Source: CBDIDH01 sp965277595 (GTDB lineage Bacteria; Planctomycetota; Planctomycetia; Isosphaerales; Isosphaeraceae). From it: a stretch of 64,000 bases of DNA. Numbering within the stretch: the stretch's first letter is position 1; the number at the start of each line of letters is the position of its first letter. The stretch spans positions 1,426,001-1,490,000 of the forward strand of contig CBDIDH010000001.1 of assembly GCA_965277595.1 (NCBI GenBank), in the 5' to 3' direction. Below are positions 44,728-54,228 of this stretch, piece by piece. A program made the translations under genes and the position numbers. Below the pieces are notes generated by a model. The model had not been told where the DNA came from. It worked only from the letters and a program-made list of their open reading frames with translations, and made no database searches.

Positions 44728-47457
44728 ATGCGACGCTTTCTGAAGAATCACCCGCGGCTTCTCGCCGCGATGCTCGGTCTGGGCGCGACGATGGGGGTTG
44801 CTCTGGCGCAGCAGGCCGCGCAGGTCGGCACGCTGGACGGTCATACCGACCCCGTCTACTCGGTTGCCTGGTCGCCCGACGGCAAGACGCTCATCACCGG
44901 CGGTTTTGACAACACGGTGCGGATCTGGGACGCCGCCTCGCGAAAGGAAATGAAGAAGGACGAGGGGCACACCGGGCTCGTCCTCTCGGTCGCCGCCTCG
45001 CCCGATGGCCGTTCGATCCTTTCGGGAAGCCTCGACAAGACCGCGAAGATCTGGGAGATGCCCCACGGGGGACCCGCGAAAGACCTGACCGATAACCCTG
45101 GCGTCAATCACGCCCTGGCGGTTCGCCCCGACGGCAAACAGGCCGCGGTCGGTTCCGGCAACGGCGTCCGGCTCTGGGATCTCGACGCCGCCAAGGCGAT
45201 CAAAACCCTCGAAGGTCACGCCGCCGAAGTCCAATCGGTCGTCTGGCGCGCTGATGCCGCTCAGATTGCCTCGGGCGACAAGGCCCGCGTCATTCGCTTC
45301 TGGAACGCCGCCGATGGCGCTCCGCAAGGCTTGATCGAGACCCCCGCCGATACCGTGCTGGGCCTTTCCTATCTGCCAAACAACCAGCAAGTTCTCTCGG
45401 CCGGTTCCGACGGCCTTGTCCGGCTCTGGCAATTGCCAATTGTCGACCTCAAGACTCTGGATTCGAAAGGCCCGGTGGCTCTCTTCGCCGCGAGCCTAGA
45501 TGGCGGCAAGATCGCCACCGTCGCGCCGGGGGACAAGACCGTCCGCGTCTGGCGGGCGGGCGACGGGGGTCTCATCAAGGAGATTGACGCCAAGGAGCCG
45601 GTCACTTCACTGGCGTTCACATCAAATAATGCCTGGATCGCTTTCGGCCTCGCGGGCAAGACGGTCAAGGTCGTGAACTCCGACAACGGCGAGCCGATCA
45701 AGTCGCTCGAAGGGCTTCCCTCACCGGCCGTCGCCTTGACCTTCCGGGCCGATCACGCGCAGATCGCCGCGGCGACCGAGGACAACAAGATTCGAATCTT
45801 CGACGTCAACGCGACCAAGGAAATCAAGGCGATCGAGGGGCATTCCGGACGCGTCAACAGCCTCGCCTTCGCGCCCAATGATGGCAACCTGCTGCTCTCG
45901 GCCTCGACCGACAAATCGGCGAAGCTCTGGAACGTGAACGAGGGGAAAGTCGTCCGCGACTTCCCCGGCCACGCCGACGCCGTGCTGTCTCTGGCCGTGA
46001 GCCGCGACGGCAAGACCTTGTACACAGGCTCGGCCGACAGAACAATCAAGGCTTGGACCGTCGCCGACGGCAAGAACACGTTTACCCTGAATGGTCACGC
46101 CGGGCCGGTGCAGGCTGTGAATGTCTCGGCCGATGGCCTGAAGGTCGTCAGCGGGTCGGCCGACAAGTCGGTCCGCGTCTGGGAAGCCGCCTCGGGCCGC
46201 GAATTGCAATCGCAATCCACACACGCGGGAGCCGTCGCGGGGGTGACGATCCTGCCGGACAACAAGACCGTACTTTCCGCGGCCGAGAATTTTCGGGTTT
46301 TCACGCCCGCCGCCGTTCGCATCTACGCGGGACACGCCGGGCCGGTCTTCAGCGTCGCCGTGACGCCCAACGGCGCGCAGGTCGTTTCCGGTTCGGCCGA
46401 CAAGACGGTCAAGGTCTTCGACGTCAACAACGCCCAGGTGATCCGTTCCCTCGACGGCCATGCTGATGCCGTTCGCGCGGTGACCCTCTCGAAAGACGGC
46501 GGCAAGATCGTTTCCGGGTCGGCGGACAAGACCTTGAAGATCTGGAACGCGGGGGACGGCAAGTTAATTTTGACGACCGCCCCGCAGGCCGGCGCGGTGG
46601 TTTCCCTGGCGACCTCGGCCGACAACAAGCGCGTCGCCGCCGGTCTGGCCGACGGCCACGCGAAGGTCTTCGACCTCGCCGCGACCGACCCCGCCAAGGC
46701 CGAGATCCAGGACATCAGCGGCCACGGCGGCCCGGTCGATGCGCTGGCGATCTTGCCCGATAATACGACGGTCGTCACGGCCTCCGAGGATAAGTCCATC
46801 AAGGTCTGGCCCCCCGCCGTGATCGGTGCGAAGCTGACCTTGAACGGCCACCAGGCGCAGGTCTATTCGGTCGCCTGGTCGCCCGACGGCAAGCAAGCCG
46901 CGACCGCCGCCGCCGACAAGAGCTTCCGCCAGTGGGATACCCAGAACGGCAGCCAGACCCGCGTCGTCGAGAAGGCGCACGAGAACGTCGTTTACTCGAT
47001 CGCGTACAGTCCCAAGGGCGATCTGCTGGCGACCGGCGGCGACGACAAGCTTGTCAAGTTCTGGAACCCGGCCGACGGCAAGGAGATGCGCAAGGGTGCC
47101 GGGCACGGCGCGGCGGTGTATTGCGTCGCCTTCAGCCCGGATGGTTCCAAGCTCGCCTCGGGCTCGGTCGACAAGACGATCCGCCTCTGGAACGTCGCCG
47201 ACGCCAAGGAAGTTCACAAGCTCGACGGTCATCCCGACGACGTGTACTCGGTCTCGTTCAGCCCCGACGGCAAGCGGCTCGCGTCGGTCGGCTACGGCGG
47301 CCATCTTTTTCTCTGGGACGTCGACACGGGCAAGCCGGTGTTTCACCAGGTCGTCGTGCCCAAGGTCCAGACGTACGGCGTCGCCTTCTCGCCCGACGGC
47401 AAGACACTCGCCATCGCGGCCTCGGACAACAAGGCGTATCTGTTCAAGACGCCCTGA
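44728..47457 (+). CDS. Exported WD40 protein with 21 repeats
   Basis: 909-aa protein made almost entirely of WD40 repeats after a signal peptide (LLAAMLGLGATMGVALAQQ). I count 21 units of about 42 residues, beginning GHTDPVYSVAWSPDGKTL and ending with YGVAFSPDGKTLAIAASD. Many have the complete GH...SPDG...SGS.DKT...IWN pattern, and several central ones are degenerate. Twenty-one units would make three seven-bladed propellers. No catalytic domain is attached, so a protein-binding scaffold outside the cytoplasmic membrane is likely. The ATG at 44728 with GAGAGG upstream is preferred over the frame opening at 44554, because it starts the signal peptide. Confidence 0.9.
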   Translation: MRRFLKNHPRLLAAMLGLGATMGVALAQQAAQVGTLDGHTDPVYSVAWSPDGKTLITGGFDNTVRIWDAASRKEMKKDEGHTGLVLSVAASPDGRSILSGSLDKTAKIWEMPHGGPAKDLTDNPGVNHALAVRPDGKQAAVGSGNGVRLWDLDAAKAIKTLEGHAAEVQSVVWRADAAQIASGDKARVIRFWNAADGAPQGLIETPADTVLGLSYLPNNQQVLSAGSDGLVRLWQLPIVDLKTLDSKGPVALFAASLDGGKIATVAPGDKTVRVWRAGDGGLIKEIDAKEPVTSLAFTSNNAWIAFGLAGKTVKVVNSDNGEPIKSLEGLPSPAVALTFRADHAQIAAATEDNKIRIFDVNATKEIKAIEGHSGRVNSLAFAPNDGNLLLSASTDKSAKLWNVNEGKVVRDFPGHADAVLSLAVSRDGKTLYTGSADRTIKAWTVADGKNTFTLNGHAGPVQAVNVSADGLKVVSGSADKSVRVWEAASGRELQSQSTHAGAVAGVTILPDNKTVLSAAENFRVFTPAAVRIYAGHAGPVFSVAVTPNGAQVVSGSADKTVKVFDVNNAQVIRSLDGHADAVRAVTLSKDGGKIVSGSADKTLKIWNAGDGKLILTTAPQAGAVVSLATSADNKRVAAGLADGHAKVFDLAATDPAKAEIQDISGHGGPVDALAILPDNTTVVTASEDKSIKVWPPAVIGAKLTLNGHQAQVYSVAWSPDGKQAATAAADKSFRQWDTQNGSQTRVVEKAHENVVYSIAYSPKGDLLATGGDDKLVKFWNPADGKEMRKGAGHGAAVYCVAFSPDGSKLASGSVDKTIRLWNVADAKEVHKLDGHPDDVYSVSFSPDGKRLASVGYGGHLFLWDVDTGKPVFHQVVVPKVQTYGVAFSPDGKTLAIAASDNKAYLFKTP

Positions 47458-47496
47458 CCGGGTCTCGGCTCGGGCGGGTTCGACCTGACCTGCGCT

Positions 47497-49236
47497 TCAG
47501 GGATGGATGCGGAGCAAGACCTCTTCGCTGGGCATTCGAATCGCGACAAGGTGGACCCCGCCCGATCGGCTGGCGACGGCAATCAACCCGCGTTCCTGGG
47601 AAAAGGCGAGGCCAAGCGGCCGGGTCGTTCCCAGTCCAAAGGCCCCGCCGTGGAGTTTAAGGCGTCCCAGCGGGTTTCGTCCGCGTGAGACTTCCAGGCC
47701 CGAGTCTTGTGGCAGGGTGCTGACAACGCATCCGCCAATGCCCCCGATCGGCAGCAAAAGAGCCTCGCGGCCGGTCCGGTCAGGCATCATGATGATTTCG
47801 TTGTCTGGCGAACACGACAGCGTGGGCTGATCGGTCAAGGTCAGACTCGGGCGACCGATCAATCGGGGATTCGCCAGATCAAAAAGGTCAACCGCCGCGG
47901 CCTGACCGGCATCGGGGAGCGTCACCAGGGCCGATCGGCCCGTATTTGAGAGCGTGAGCCGGGTCGGGTCGTCGTGGCGACCGTCAAACGTGACCCGTCC
48001 GATTGATTTCGGTCGGTCGGGACCGCCGATCGTGTAAACATCCAGCGCGGGGGCCGGCTTCTTCGCATCTCCCTCGGCGCGGCCGGAGGTCACGACAAGG
48101 ACATGCCGGCCGTCTGGCGAAAGCGCCATGTCATCGGGATAGAAGCCGACGAGAACCTTCTCGCCGATCGTCTTGCCCTGAAAGTTCAAGGTGTTCCACC
48201 AACCCGGCTCGACGTGTCGGCGGTCGCCTGGCGGGCGTTGCAAAACGTAGAGGCGATCTTGTGAGGCACAGACAGCGACGGGCTTGCCATCCAGCTCGAC
48301 GTCTTCGCGTAGTTCGAGCGACTCGGTTTTTGTGACCCGATACAGGACCAGCCGGTTGTACCTCGGGCAGGTGACGGCCAGGAGTCGGCCGCCGTCGGCG
48401 AAAGCGACGCGCTCGGCCCGCTGATGACCGGTCCCCTCGCGGGCAACCTCGGCCAACTTGGAGTCACCAATCCGTAGCGCATCGCGTCGCGCCGCGCGAG
48501 CGAGAACCGCGACGCCCACGGCCACGAGCAAGGCGAGCGCCACCAGGCTCAAGAGCCACGGAGTGGCGATACATCCGCTGGGAGCTTCTCTTTTCTTGCG
48601 AAAGGTGACCCGAGACTCGGTCCCTTCCCAGATCCGCCGGAGGTTCTTACGGTGCCGAACGATCAACAAGACGAGTAATCCAATCGTCACGACTGTCATC
48701 GCGAGTTCCCCCCGCGCCCAGGGCGCGCGGACCTGGCCGAAGTGTGCAAGGAAGAAGACCATGCCGCCGCCGATCGACGAGAGCGAGACGTACCGCGTGA
48801 TCATCAGGAAGATCACGAACCCGCAGGCCGCCGCGAACCCCGCGAAGGGGTCGAGCGCGAAGACCGCGCCGAGGCTCGTGGCGACCCCTTTGCCACCTCG
48901 GAATTTCAGGTAAATCGGGAAGTTGTGGCCGACGATCGTCGCCAGGGCCACCAGAACCGCCAGTTCCGGCGCCGGGGGACGATCCGTGAGACGTGCCGCG
49001 AGAATTGGAAACCCAAGGGTCGGCCCGAACCCCTTGGCGAAGTCAAACAAGAAGACCGGCCAGAAGTACCAGAACCCGATCACCCGCGCCACGTTCGTCG
49101 CGCCGATGTTGCCCGAACCGGCCGTCCGTACATCGACCCCCTTGAGCCACTTCGCCAGCAAAAAGCCGAAGGGGATCGCCCCGATCAGGTAGGCCGTCAG
49201 CACCAGAAGCACGAACGCGACAACGGGATTCAACAC
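47497..49236 (-). CDS. plsY: PlsY-type acyl-phosphate:glycerol-3-phosphate acyltransferase fused to a beta-propeller-like domain
   Basis: 579 aa. The first 210 or so residues are a complete PlsY: helices plus GSGNIGATNVARVIG and GHNFPIYLKFRGGKGVATSLG, the two conserved loops of the enzyme that makes lysophosphatidate from acyl-phosphate and glycerol-3-phosphate. Usual PlsY proteins stop there. Here a further helix (PWLLSLVALALLVAVGVAVL) leads into about 330 soluble residues with repeated beta units (VAFADGGRLLAVTCPRYNRL, MALSPDGRHVLVVTSGRA, LAFSQERGLIAVASRSGG) typical of a propeller. Its start (GTG 49236 or TTG 49233) overlaps the upstream stop codon, so translation is coupled to the nucleotidyltransferase. 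Confidence 0.88.
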   Translation of the reverse strand: MLNPVVAFVLLVLTAYLIGAIPFGFLLAKWLKGVDVRTAGSGNIGATNVARVIGFWYFWPVFLFDFAKGFGPTLGFPILAARLTDRPPAPELAVLVALATIVGHNFPIYLKFRGGKGVATSLGAVFALDPFAGFAAACGFVIFLMITRYVSLSSIGGGMVFFLAHFGQVRAPWARGELAMTVVTIGLLVLLIVRHRKNLRRIWEGTESRVTFRKKREAPSGCIATPWLLSLVALALLVAVGVAVLARAARRDALRIGDSKLAEVAREGTGHQRAERVAFADGGRLLAVTCPRYNRLVLYRVTKTESLELREDVELDGKPVAVCASQDRLYVLQRPPGDRRHVEPGWWNTLNFQGKTIGEKVLVGFYPDDMALSPDGRHVLVVTSGRAEGDAKKPAPALDVYTIGGPDRPKSIGRVTFDGRHDDPTRLTLSNTGRSALVTLPDAGQAAAVDLFDLANPRLIGRPSLTLTDQPTLSCSPDNEIIMMPDRTGREALLLPIGGIGGCVVSTLPQDSGLEVSRGRNPLGRLKLHGGAFGLGTTRPLGLAFSQERGLIAVASRSGGVHLVAIRMPSEEVLLRIHP

Positions 49237-50069
49237 GGCCTCGTCCCTTCGAAGGCATCGCTGCTTGAAGTCGTCGCGGCCGACCGCGAGGCGGGTGTGT
49301 GCGGCCCCTGCAAGGGTTGTTCGGGATCGGCCTTGAGCCGGGGCCGATCGGGCTCGCCAAGAAACTCGGCGCGTCGGGAAACAAAGACCTCGTTGGCCGT
49401 CGCGTAATCGTCGTGCCGACCGATGTCGAGCCAGTAACAGGGCTGCCGGAAGCAATGGACCGGATGACCCGCCTTGCGCATCGCTTCGAGAAGATCAGGC
49501 ATCTGCAAGGGTTCACCGGGGGTCAGGTAATCCCAGGCGATCGGATCGAGAATGTACAAACCCATGCTCACCTGAAACGAAAAGCCCGGTTTTTCTCGAT
49601 AACCGGCGAGAACATTCGGATCATCGCCAAATTCAAGGACACCGAAGTCAATGCGGACCTCGCGCGGATACGAAGCAATCGTCGCCGCGGCGCCGCGGTC
49701 TCGATGAAACGCGTACATCGCCCCAAAATCCAGTGTTGTGAGAATATCGCCATTCATCACCAGAATCGGCTCAACCGGGCGATCCACCAGCGTCAGACCC
49801 CCGGCCGTGCCGAGCGGACTTTCCTCGCGGCGATAGCTCAGGCGACTGCCGAACTTCTGCCCCGAACCGCAAAAAGCCTCGATCAACTCGGTCAGGTAGC
49901 CGGTGATCACGGTCACGTCGCGAAATCCAGACCGCGCGAGCTGGCGGATGACGACCTCGATGATCGGCATCGGGTCGGCGTCGCCGAGCGGCATCAACGG
50001 CTTCGGAAAAACATGAGTAAACGGCCTCAGCCGCGTTCCCTTCCCCCCCGCGAGAATCACAGCGTTCAT
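49230..50069 (-). CDS. Sugar-1-phosphate nucleotidyltransferase
   Basis: 279-aa NDP-sugar pyrophosphorylase-fold enzyme making an activated sugar from NTP and sugar-1-phosphate. The N-terminal signature AVILAGGKGTRLRPFTHVFP and the PKPLMPLGD segment are complete. The interior has GTAGGL, VMNGDILTTLDF and a C-terminal WLDIGRHDDYATAN, close to mannose-1-phosphate guanylyltransferase-type and glucose-1-phosphate cytidylyltransferase-type enzymes. No hexapeptide-repeat C-terminal domain. It lies 121 bp downstream of a GT4 gene and overlaps plsY. Confidence 0.92.
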   Translation of the reverse strand: MNAVILAGGKGTRLRPFTHVFPKPLMPLGDADPMPIIEVVIRQLARSGFRDVTVITGYLTELIEAFCGSGQKFGSRLSYRREESPLGTAGGLTLVDRPVEPILVMNGDILTTLDFGAMYAFHRDRGAAATIASYPREVRIDFGVLEFGDDPNVLAGYREKPGFSFQVSMGLYILDPIAWDYLTPGEPLQMPDLLEAMRKAGHPVHCFRQPCYWLDIGRHDDYATANEVFVSRRAEFLGEPDRPRLKADPEQPLQGPHTPASRSAATTSSSDAFEGTRPC

Positions 50070-50190
50070 CGGCGGTTGACTCCCTTTCCCTGGACGCTCT
50101 GGCTCGATCTCAAATCAGTTTGGCGAGCGTCGAACGATTCGCGTGTCGTCTTATGCAGGAGTGTTTGAAAGTCAAGGAAGATTCGAAGTG

Positions 50191-51408
50191 TCAGGCCGCG
50201 TCCGATCCCGACCAGAAGCGCGGGCCGTTCTTTTTGCGTTTCGCGGCGGCGACCTCTTCAAAGACCTTGACCAGCCTTGTCACATGCTGATCCATCGATT
50301 GCTCGCGGCCGAGGATCGCGGCATGTGTAGACATAACTTTGCGTTGACTGTTGTCGGCCATGTGGTCAATCGCGGCGGTCAACTCGCCAATCGCGTCGGG
50401 AGCGGTGATGACGTAACCTTCGCGGCCATCTTCGATCAACTCCCCCGCGCCATTGCATGCGGTCGTGATCACGGGAAGGCCGCAGGCGAGTGCCTCGAAG
50501 ACAACGAGAGAGCAGGGGTCATAATACGTCGGCGAGACAAAGAAATCGGTCGACCAGTAACAGGCTCGGACGTCCGGGTAAAATCCCAGGAAATGGACAG
50601 AACTGGAAAGCCCGAGCTTTCTGGCCAATCGCTGAAACGGGCCGACCTCGCCGCCGCCGCAGACGATCAGCTTGACCCGCCGCCCATCGGGACGCCGTGC
50701 GTGACGATCGGCGAGTGCCTGCAAAAGAGGGTGCAACCCCTTGAGCCGGTAATTGTGGCCGACGAAGAGGCCAACGAGATCATCGGGAGCCATTCCCAGC
50801 TTGTTTCGCAACGAACAGCGGACCGCGCCGGGATGCGCGACGTCGAGTCGGTCGGCGTCGATCGCGTTGGGAATGACGTGTATCCGATTCTTGGGGACGT
50901 GATGAAAGCGCTGAAGGTGTTCCATCACCATCCGGCTCACGGCGATCACGCGCAGGCCAGGGCCGGTTTCATATTGCTTGCGTTCGATCGCCGCATAAGC
51001 CCACGCCTTCGGATTGGCTCGCTTGGCAAACGTGTAAAAACTGCGTCGCAGCCCCGCCGGAAAGCGTCTGGCGTTGGCTTCAAGACTGCCGCCGTGAACG
51101 CCGCCTTGAGGAATGATCACATCATGGTGCCAGGTGTTGATGAAACCGACCGTGCAATCATACGCGGACAGATCGATCGCGGCTTCCGAGTTTTTGGCGA
51201 AGCTCAAGAGGCGTCCCAGCCGGGTTCGCCCCCGGACGGGCACGGCGACGCGGCGGACTTCCTCGGGCAAGACCGCGTCGTTCCACGATTCGGCGTAGAG
51301 GTCGACGTCGTGACCGGCCGAGACGAGTCGGCGGGCGAGGTCGGCCACATACGTCTCCGCGCCGCCGCGTGTCGGGTCAACCTGCCGGTAATTCAGGGCG
51401 AGACGCAT
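50191..51408 (-). CDS. Family 4 glycosyltransferase (GT-B)
   Basis: 405-aa transferase beginning MRLALNYRQVDPTRGGAETY, with the glycine-rich acceptor loop. The donor half shows VGLFVGHNYRLKGLHPLL, LIVCGGGEVGPF and the E-x7-E-like region in YDPCSLVVFEALACGLPVIT. It resembles WaaG-type lipopolysaccharide core glucosyltransferases, fitting the adjacent WaaP-like kinase. The ATG at 51408 follows GGAAAGGGA; the frame continues upstream through an Arg/Pro-rich tract that lies within the next gene. Confidence 0.92.
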   Translation of the reverse strand: MRLALNYRQVDPTRGGAETYVADLARRLVSAGHDVDLYAESWNDAVLPEEVRRVAVPVRGRTRLGRLLSFAKNSEAAIDLSAYDCTVGFINTWHHDVIIPQGGVHGGSLEANARRFPAGLRRSFYTFAKRANPKAWAYAAIERKQYETGPGLRVIAVSRMVMEHLQRFHHVPKNRIHVIPNAIDADRLDVAHPGAVRCSLRNKLGMAPDDLVGLFVGHNYRLKGLHPLLQALADRHARRPDGRRVKLIVCGGGEVGPFQRLARKLGLSSSVHFLGFYPDVRACYWSTDFFVSPTYYDPCSLVVFEALACGLPVITTACNGAGELIEDGREGYVITAPDAIGELTAAIDHMADNSQRKVMSTHAAILGREQSMDQHVTRLVKVFEEVAAAKRKKNGPRFWSGSDAA

Positions 51409-51437
51409 GGCCGAAATCCCTTTCCAAGGTCCATCCA

Positions 51438-52304
51438 TCAATGTTCGCGATTGTGTCTCAGGTATCGGTCGGCTTTCTGGCGAATTCCGTGGGCCTGGCG
51501 GCTCGGATCGCGAAGGTTCGTCAGCCTGCGATAATGCGACCAGAACCGCAGGGCATCGCGATCGGTCAGGCCCTTGACTCCGACCGTGGAAAAAAGAAGC
51601 TGCGCCAGATCCTTGCGACGCCAGCGTTCGGGCCAGATCCTGTGTTCGGCGAGGCGATGAAGGTCGATCAGGGCGAGCCGATCGCCGGGCTGATCGATCC
51701 GGGTCATGTCGAGAAAATAATGGCAAAGATACAGGTCTTTATGAAAGATCCTGTTCTTGTGCATCGTCGCGGCGAAAGCGGCGGCCTCGCGCGCCAAACC
51801 ACGCTTCAAACGTTCGAATGAGACAGTGTCACGCTCCGCGAAAAGCAGAGGAATCGCCTCGTGAAGCGGGAGAGAGTGGGTCAGTTCGGCGACCATTAAA
51901 TAGCTTTGAAGGCGACCCCAGGGGCCGATCCGTTCGCCCGCGGCGACGACGTCGGGAACAGCCAGGCCGAGCGTTCGCGCCTGGTGCAAATGGGCATGTT
52001 CGGCCGCGCCGGGCGTATGGCGGCCTTCAGGGTTGATGAGTGCCGCGAGCCGAGCCCCCCAGCCGAGGCGATAATGGCGCTTGAGATAAACAGCGACCTT
52101 GCCCCGAGGTCCGTGAAAGACGACGCGGGCGGTCGATCGCCCTTGCTTGGCGTGGAGCCGGTCGCGGCTTTCCAGCGACATCACCGCGTCATCCAGGTTG
52201 AGCGGCAGGGCCTCGCGGTAGCGGTCGTTGAACCAGGTCCAGCGGCTCCCCTGAACGAGCCTTTTCCAGAACCCGGCGTGACGTCCTTGTCTGTTCAATG
52301 CCAT
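51438..52304 (-). CDS. Lipopolysaccharide core kinase-like protein (WaaP/KdkA/InaA family)
   Basis: 288-aa small kinase-fold protein. VAVYLKRHYRLGWGARLAAL holds the ATP-binding Lys region, FHKDLYLCHYFLD is the catalytic HxDxxxxHxxL-type loop, and ALIDLHRL is the metal-binding strand. These match the lipopolysaccharide core heptose/Kdo kinases that phosphorylate inner-core sugars. Its presence next to GT4 and GT-C-like genes suggests that the organism decorates a lipid-linked core. The ATG at 52304 follows GGGAGGG and overlaps the preceding gene's stop by 10 bp. Confidence 0.9.
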   Translation of the reverse strand: MALNRQGRHAGFWKRLVQGSRWTWFNDRYREALPLNLDDAVMSLESRDRLHAKQGRSTARVVFHGPRGKVAVYLKRHYRLGWGARLAALINPEGRHTPGAAEHAHLHQARTLGLAVPDVVAAGERIGPWGRLQSYLMVAELTHSLPLHEAIPLLFAERDTVSFERLKRGLAREAAAFAATMHKNRIFHKDLYLCHYFLDMTRIDQPGDRLALIDLHRLAEHRIWPERWRRKDLAQLLFSTVGVKGLTDRDALRFWSHYRRLTNLRDPSRQAHGIRQKADRYLRHNREH

Positions 52305-53908
52305 GATCGCAGGCCCTCCCACGACTCGGGCCTCTGGAACCGGTAGACGTGGACGCCGATCGACTTTCCCCCTTTTTTCTCGGGAAATCCGGCGACCGGT
52401 TCCGCGGCGTAAGCCAGTAATGCCCGCAAGGTTTCGGCCCGCCGACTCCTGGCCCGAAGCTCGTCCTCGCCGACGACGACATAAGCCAGGTGCGCATCAG
52501 TGAGGGCCTGGCGAACGTGCCAGTAATCGTAACTCGGTCGCTCCGAGACAAAGGCGGCCCAGCCTCGGGTGTCGAGCACGGCATCATCGGTTCCCGAGTG
52601 CGCGGCGAGCCAGCGCCCGGCCTCGCGGTGTCCCCAACGCGTCGGGTGCGCCGGCTTGAGCTGGAGGCGAATCCCGGCGGCAATCACAATGGCCAGCACG
52701 CCGAGGGCGGCCAGTCGGCACAGCGTCGGTGAGAACCGGAAGACTCGGGCGAGACCTCGGGCACAGATGAACGTTCCCGCCGCCGCCCAGGGAAGAGAAA
52801 CGACGATCAGGGCGAGTGTGTGCCGGCTCGACAGATAGCCCAGGGTCATCTCATGGCGGACGAGGATCACCGTGAAAATGGCCAGGTACACAATGATAAG
52901 CGACCGGCCGAGATTCGCGGGGTCGGGACGTTCGTTCCCGTCGGCGATCCGCATTCGAATCGATCGATCGCGGACGAGGCCCCAGGCGGCGAAGAACGCA
53001 AAGACGCCGCAAAGTCCATCCGCCCAATCCAGGACAATGTTCTGCATGGCCTCGCTGATCGAGCGACGCGCCGGGCTTTCCGATTCTTCCTTCGGCGAGA
53101 AGTCCCAGCGGCGATCATCCAGGCCGGGAGGCAGCCAGCGCGGGGCCGTCGTCTCGTGCGCATGGGGTCCCAGCGCGGCCGACTGGCGCAGGGCGAGCTT
53201 TTCGGAGACCTCTCCTTTAACCAGTGCATACGAGCCGACGACCGTCAGGAAGGCGATCGAGAGCGAGGCGAGCCGGATCGAGCCCCGGCGATCGGACAGG
53301 AATCGCCAGTCGGCTTTTGCCCGGATCAAGGCGGTCAAAACCACCGCGATCGGCGCCAGGACAACCTCGGGCCTAGTTAAAAATCCAAGGCCCGCCGCGA
53401 GGCCGCAACCAAGGGCCGGTCTCCATCGTTCAGGTTCACGCAAGACGATCAGCCCGAGCCGCATCGAAAGAACGAACGAGAACAAGGCGAGGCTATCGCT
53501 CAATGTGTCGTGGCCGACGTTCATCGGCAGCGGCAAGACGACCAGGCCCAAAGTCGCCAGGTCGGCCACGATCGGCCCGAAGAGGTCGCGCGAGAGGCGG
53601 TGAAAGGGCCAGAGCGCCAGGAGCGCGGCCAGGGCGGCAACGCCTTGCGCCGCGATCCGCCAGGAGGTCGGTCCGTGACCGGCGACGAGGGCAACCAGGG
53701 GCTCGGCCGTCGCGACGAGCGCGGAGTAGAGCGGGTGCTGATCGGTCCCGCGAACGACGTCGGTCCACGGCTCGATTTGAAACGCCCGAGCGACCCGGAT
53801 GAACTTCAAGCCATCTTGCGCGGGGAGTATGGAACGCGCGATTCCGACGGCGTGCAAGATTCCGGCAAGGACGACGATGGCGATCAACGGTCGGTGTCGC
53901 CCCGACAT
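52295..53908 (-). CDS. GT-C-type (ArnT/PMT-like) membrane glycosyltransferase, paralogue 2
   Basis: 537-aa multi-pass protein. The first helix and loop read IAIVVLAGILHAVGIARSIL and LPAQDGLKFIRVARAFQ, placing an Asp at the usual GT-C position. GHDTLSDSLALFSFVLSMRL and GLGFLTRPEVVL correspond to the same landmarks in paralogues 1 and 3. A C-terminal soluble stretch has DTRGWAAFVSERPSYDYW. It is the first gene of the minus-strand operon and overlaps the kinase gene. The ATG at 53908 is supported by AGGGAGGG. Confidence 0.83.
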   Translation of the reverse strand: MSGRHRPLIAIVVLAGILHAVGIARSILPAQDGLKFIRVARAFQIEPWTDVVRGTDQHPLYSALVATAEPLVALVAGHGPTSWRIAAQGVAALAALLALWPFHRLSRDLFGPIVADLATLGLVVLPLPMNVGHDTLSDSLALFSFVLSMRLGLIVLREPERWRPALGCGLAAGLGFLTRPEVVLAPIAVVLTALIRAKADWRFLSDRRGSIRLASLSIAFLTVVGSYALVKGEVSEKLALRQSAALGPHAHETTAPRWLPPGLDDRRWDFSPKEESESPARRSISEAMQNIVLDWADGLCGVFAFFAAWGLVRDRSIRMRIADGNERPDPANLGRSLIIVYLAIFTVILVRHEMTLGYLSSRHTLALIVVSLPWAAAGTFICARGLARVFRFSPTLCRLAALGVLAIVIAAGIRLQLKPAHPTRWGHREAGRWLAAHSGTDDAVLDTRGWAAFVSERPSYDYWHVRQALTDAHLAYVVVGEDELRARSRRAETLRALLAYAAEPVAGFPEKKGGKSIGVHVYRFQRPESWEGLRSWH

Positions 53909-54228
53909 CGCGGCCCTCCCTGGTCGCACCTTCTTGAAGATCCTGGCCCGCGGCGCGATCCGTCGGCCGAGGCGCGGGGATGATACGGGGCCTTCGCCGC
54001 CTGGTCAATGGCAACCGTTTGCCAGGACGATGATGAGGAACACGTCGAACGCATTGCTTGACCGATCCTCTCGACGCGGATTTCTCGGTTCTGAAGACTT
54101 TGCGAAACTCTTGCGGGAAGGGGTTGCCTCGACGCCTCGCTGGCCCGACACTTGCGGAATGAGTCGAGCTCAGCGTGCAACCTGACCAAGAACGCCATCG
54201 AAGTACGGACTCGGAGATCCTTGGCACC
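53909..54228. other. Divergent intergenic region
   Basis: 320 bp between paralogue 2 of the GT-C-like group and the sorbosone-dehydrogenase-like gene. No gene or clear regulatory element was seen; promoters for both directions are expected here. Confidence 0.4.
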
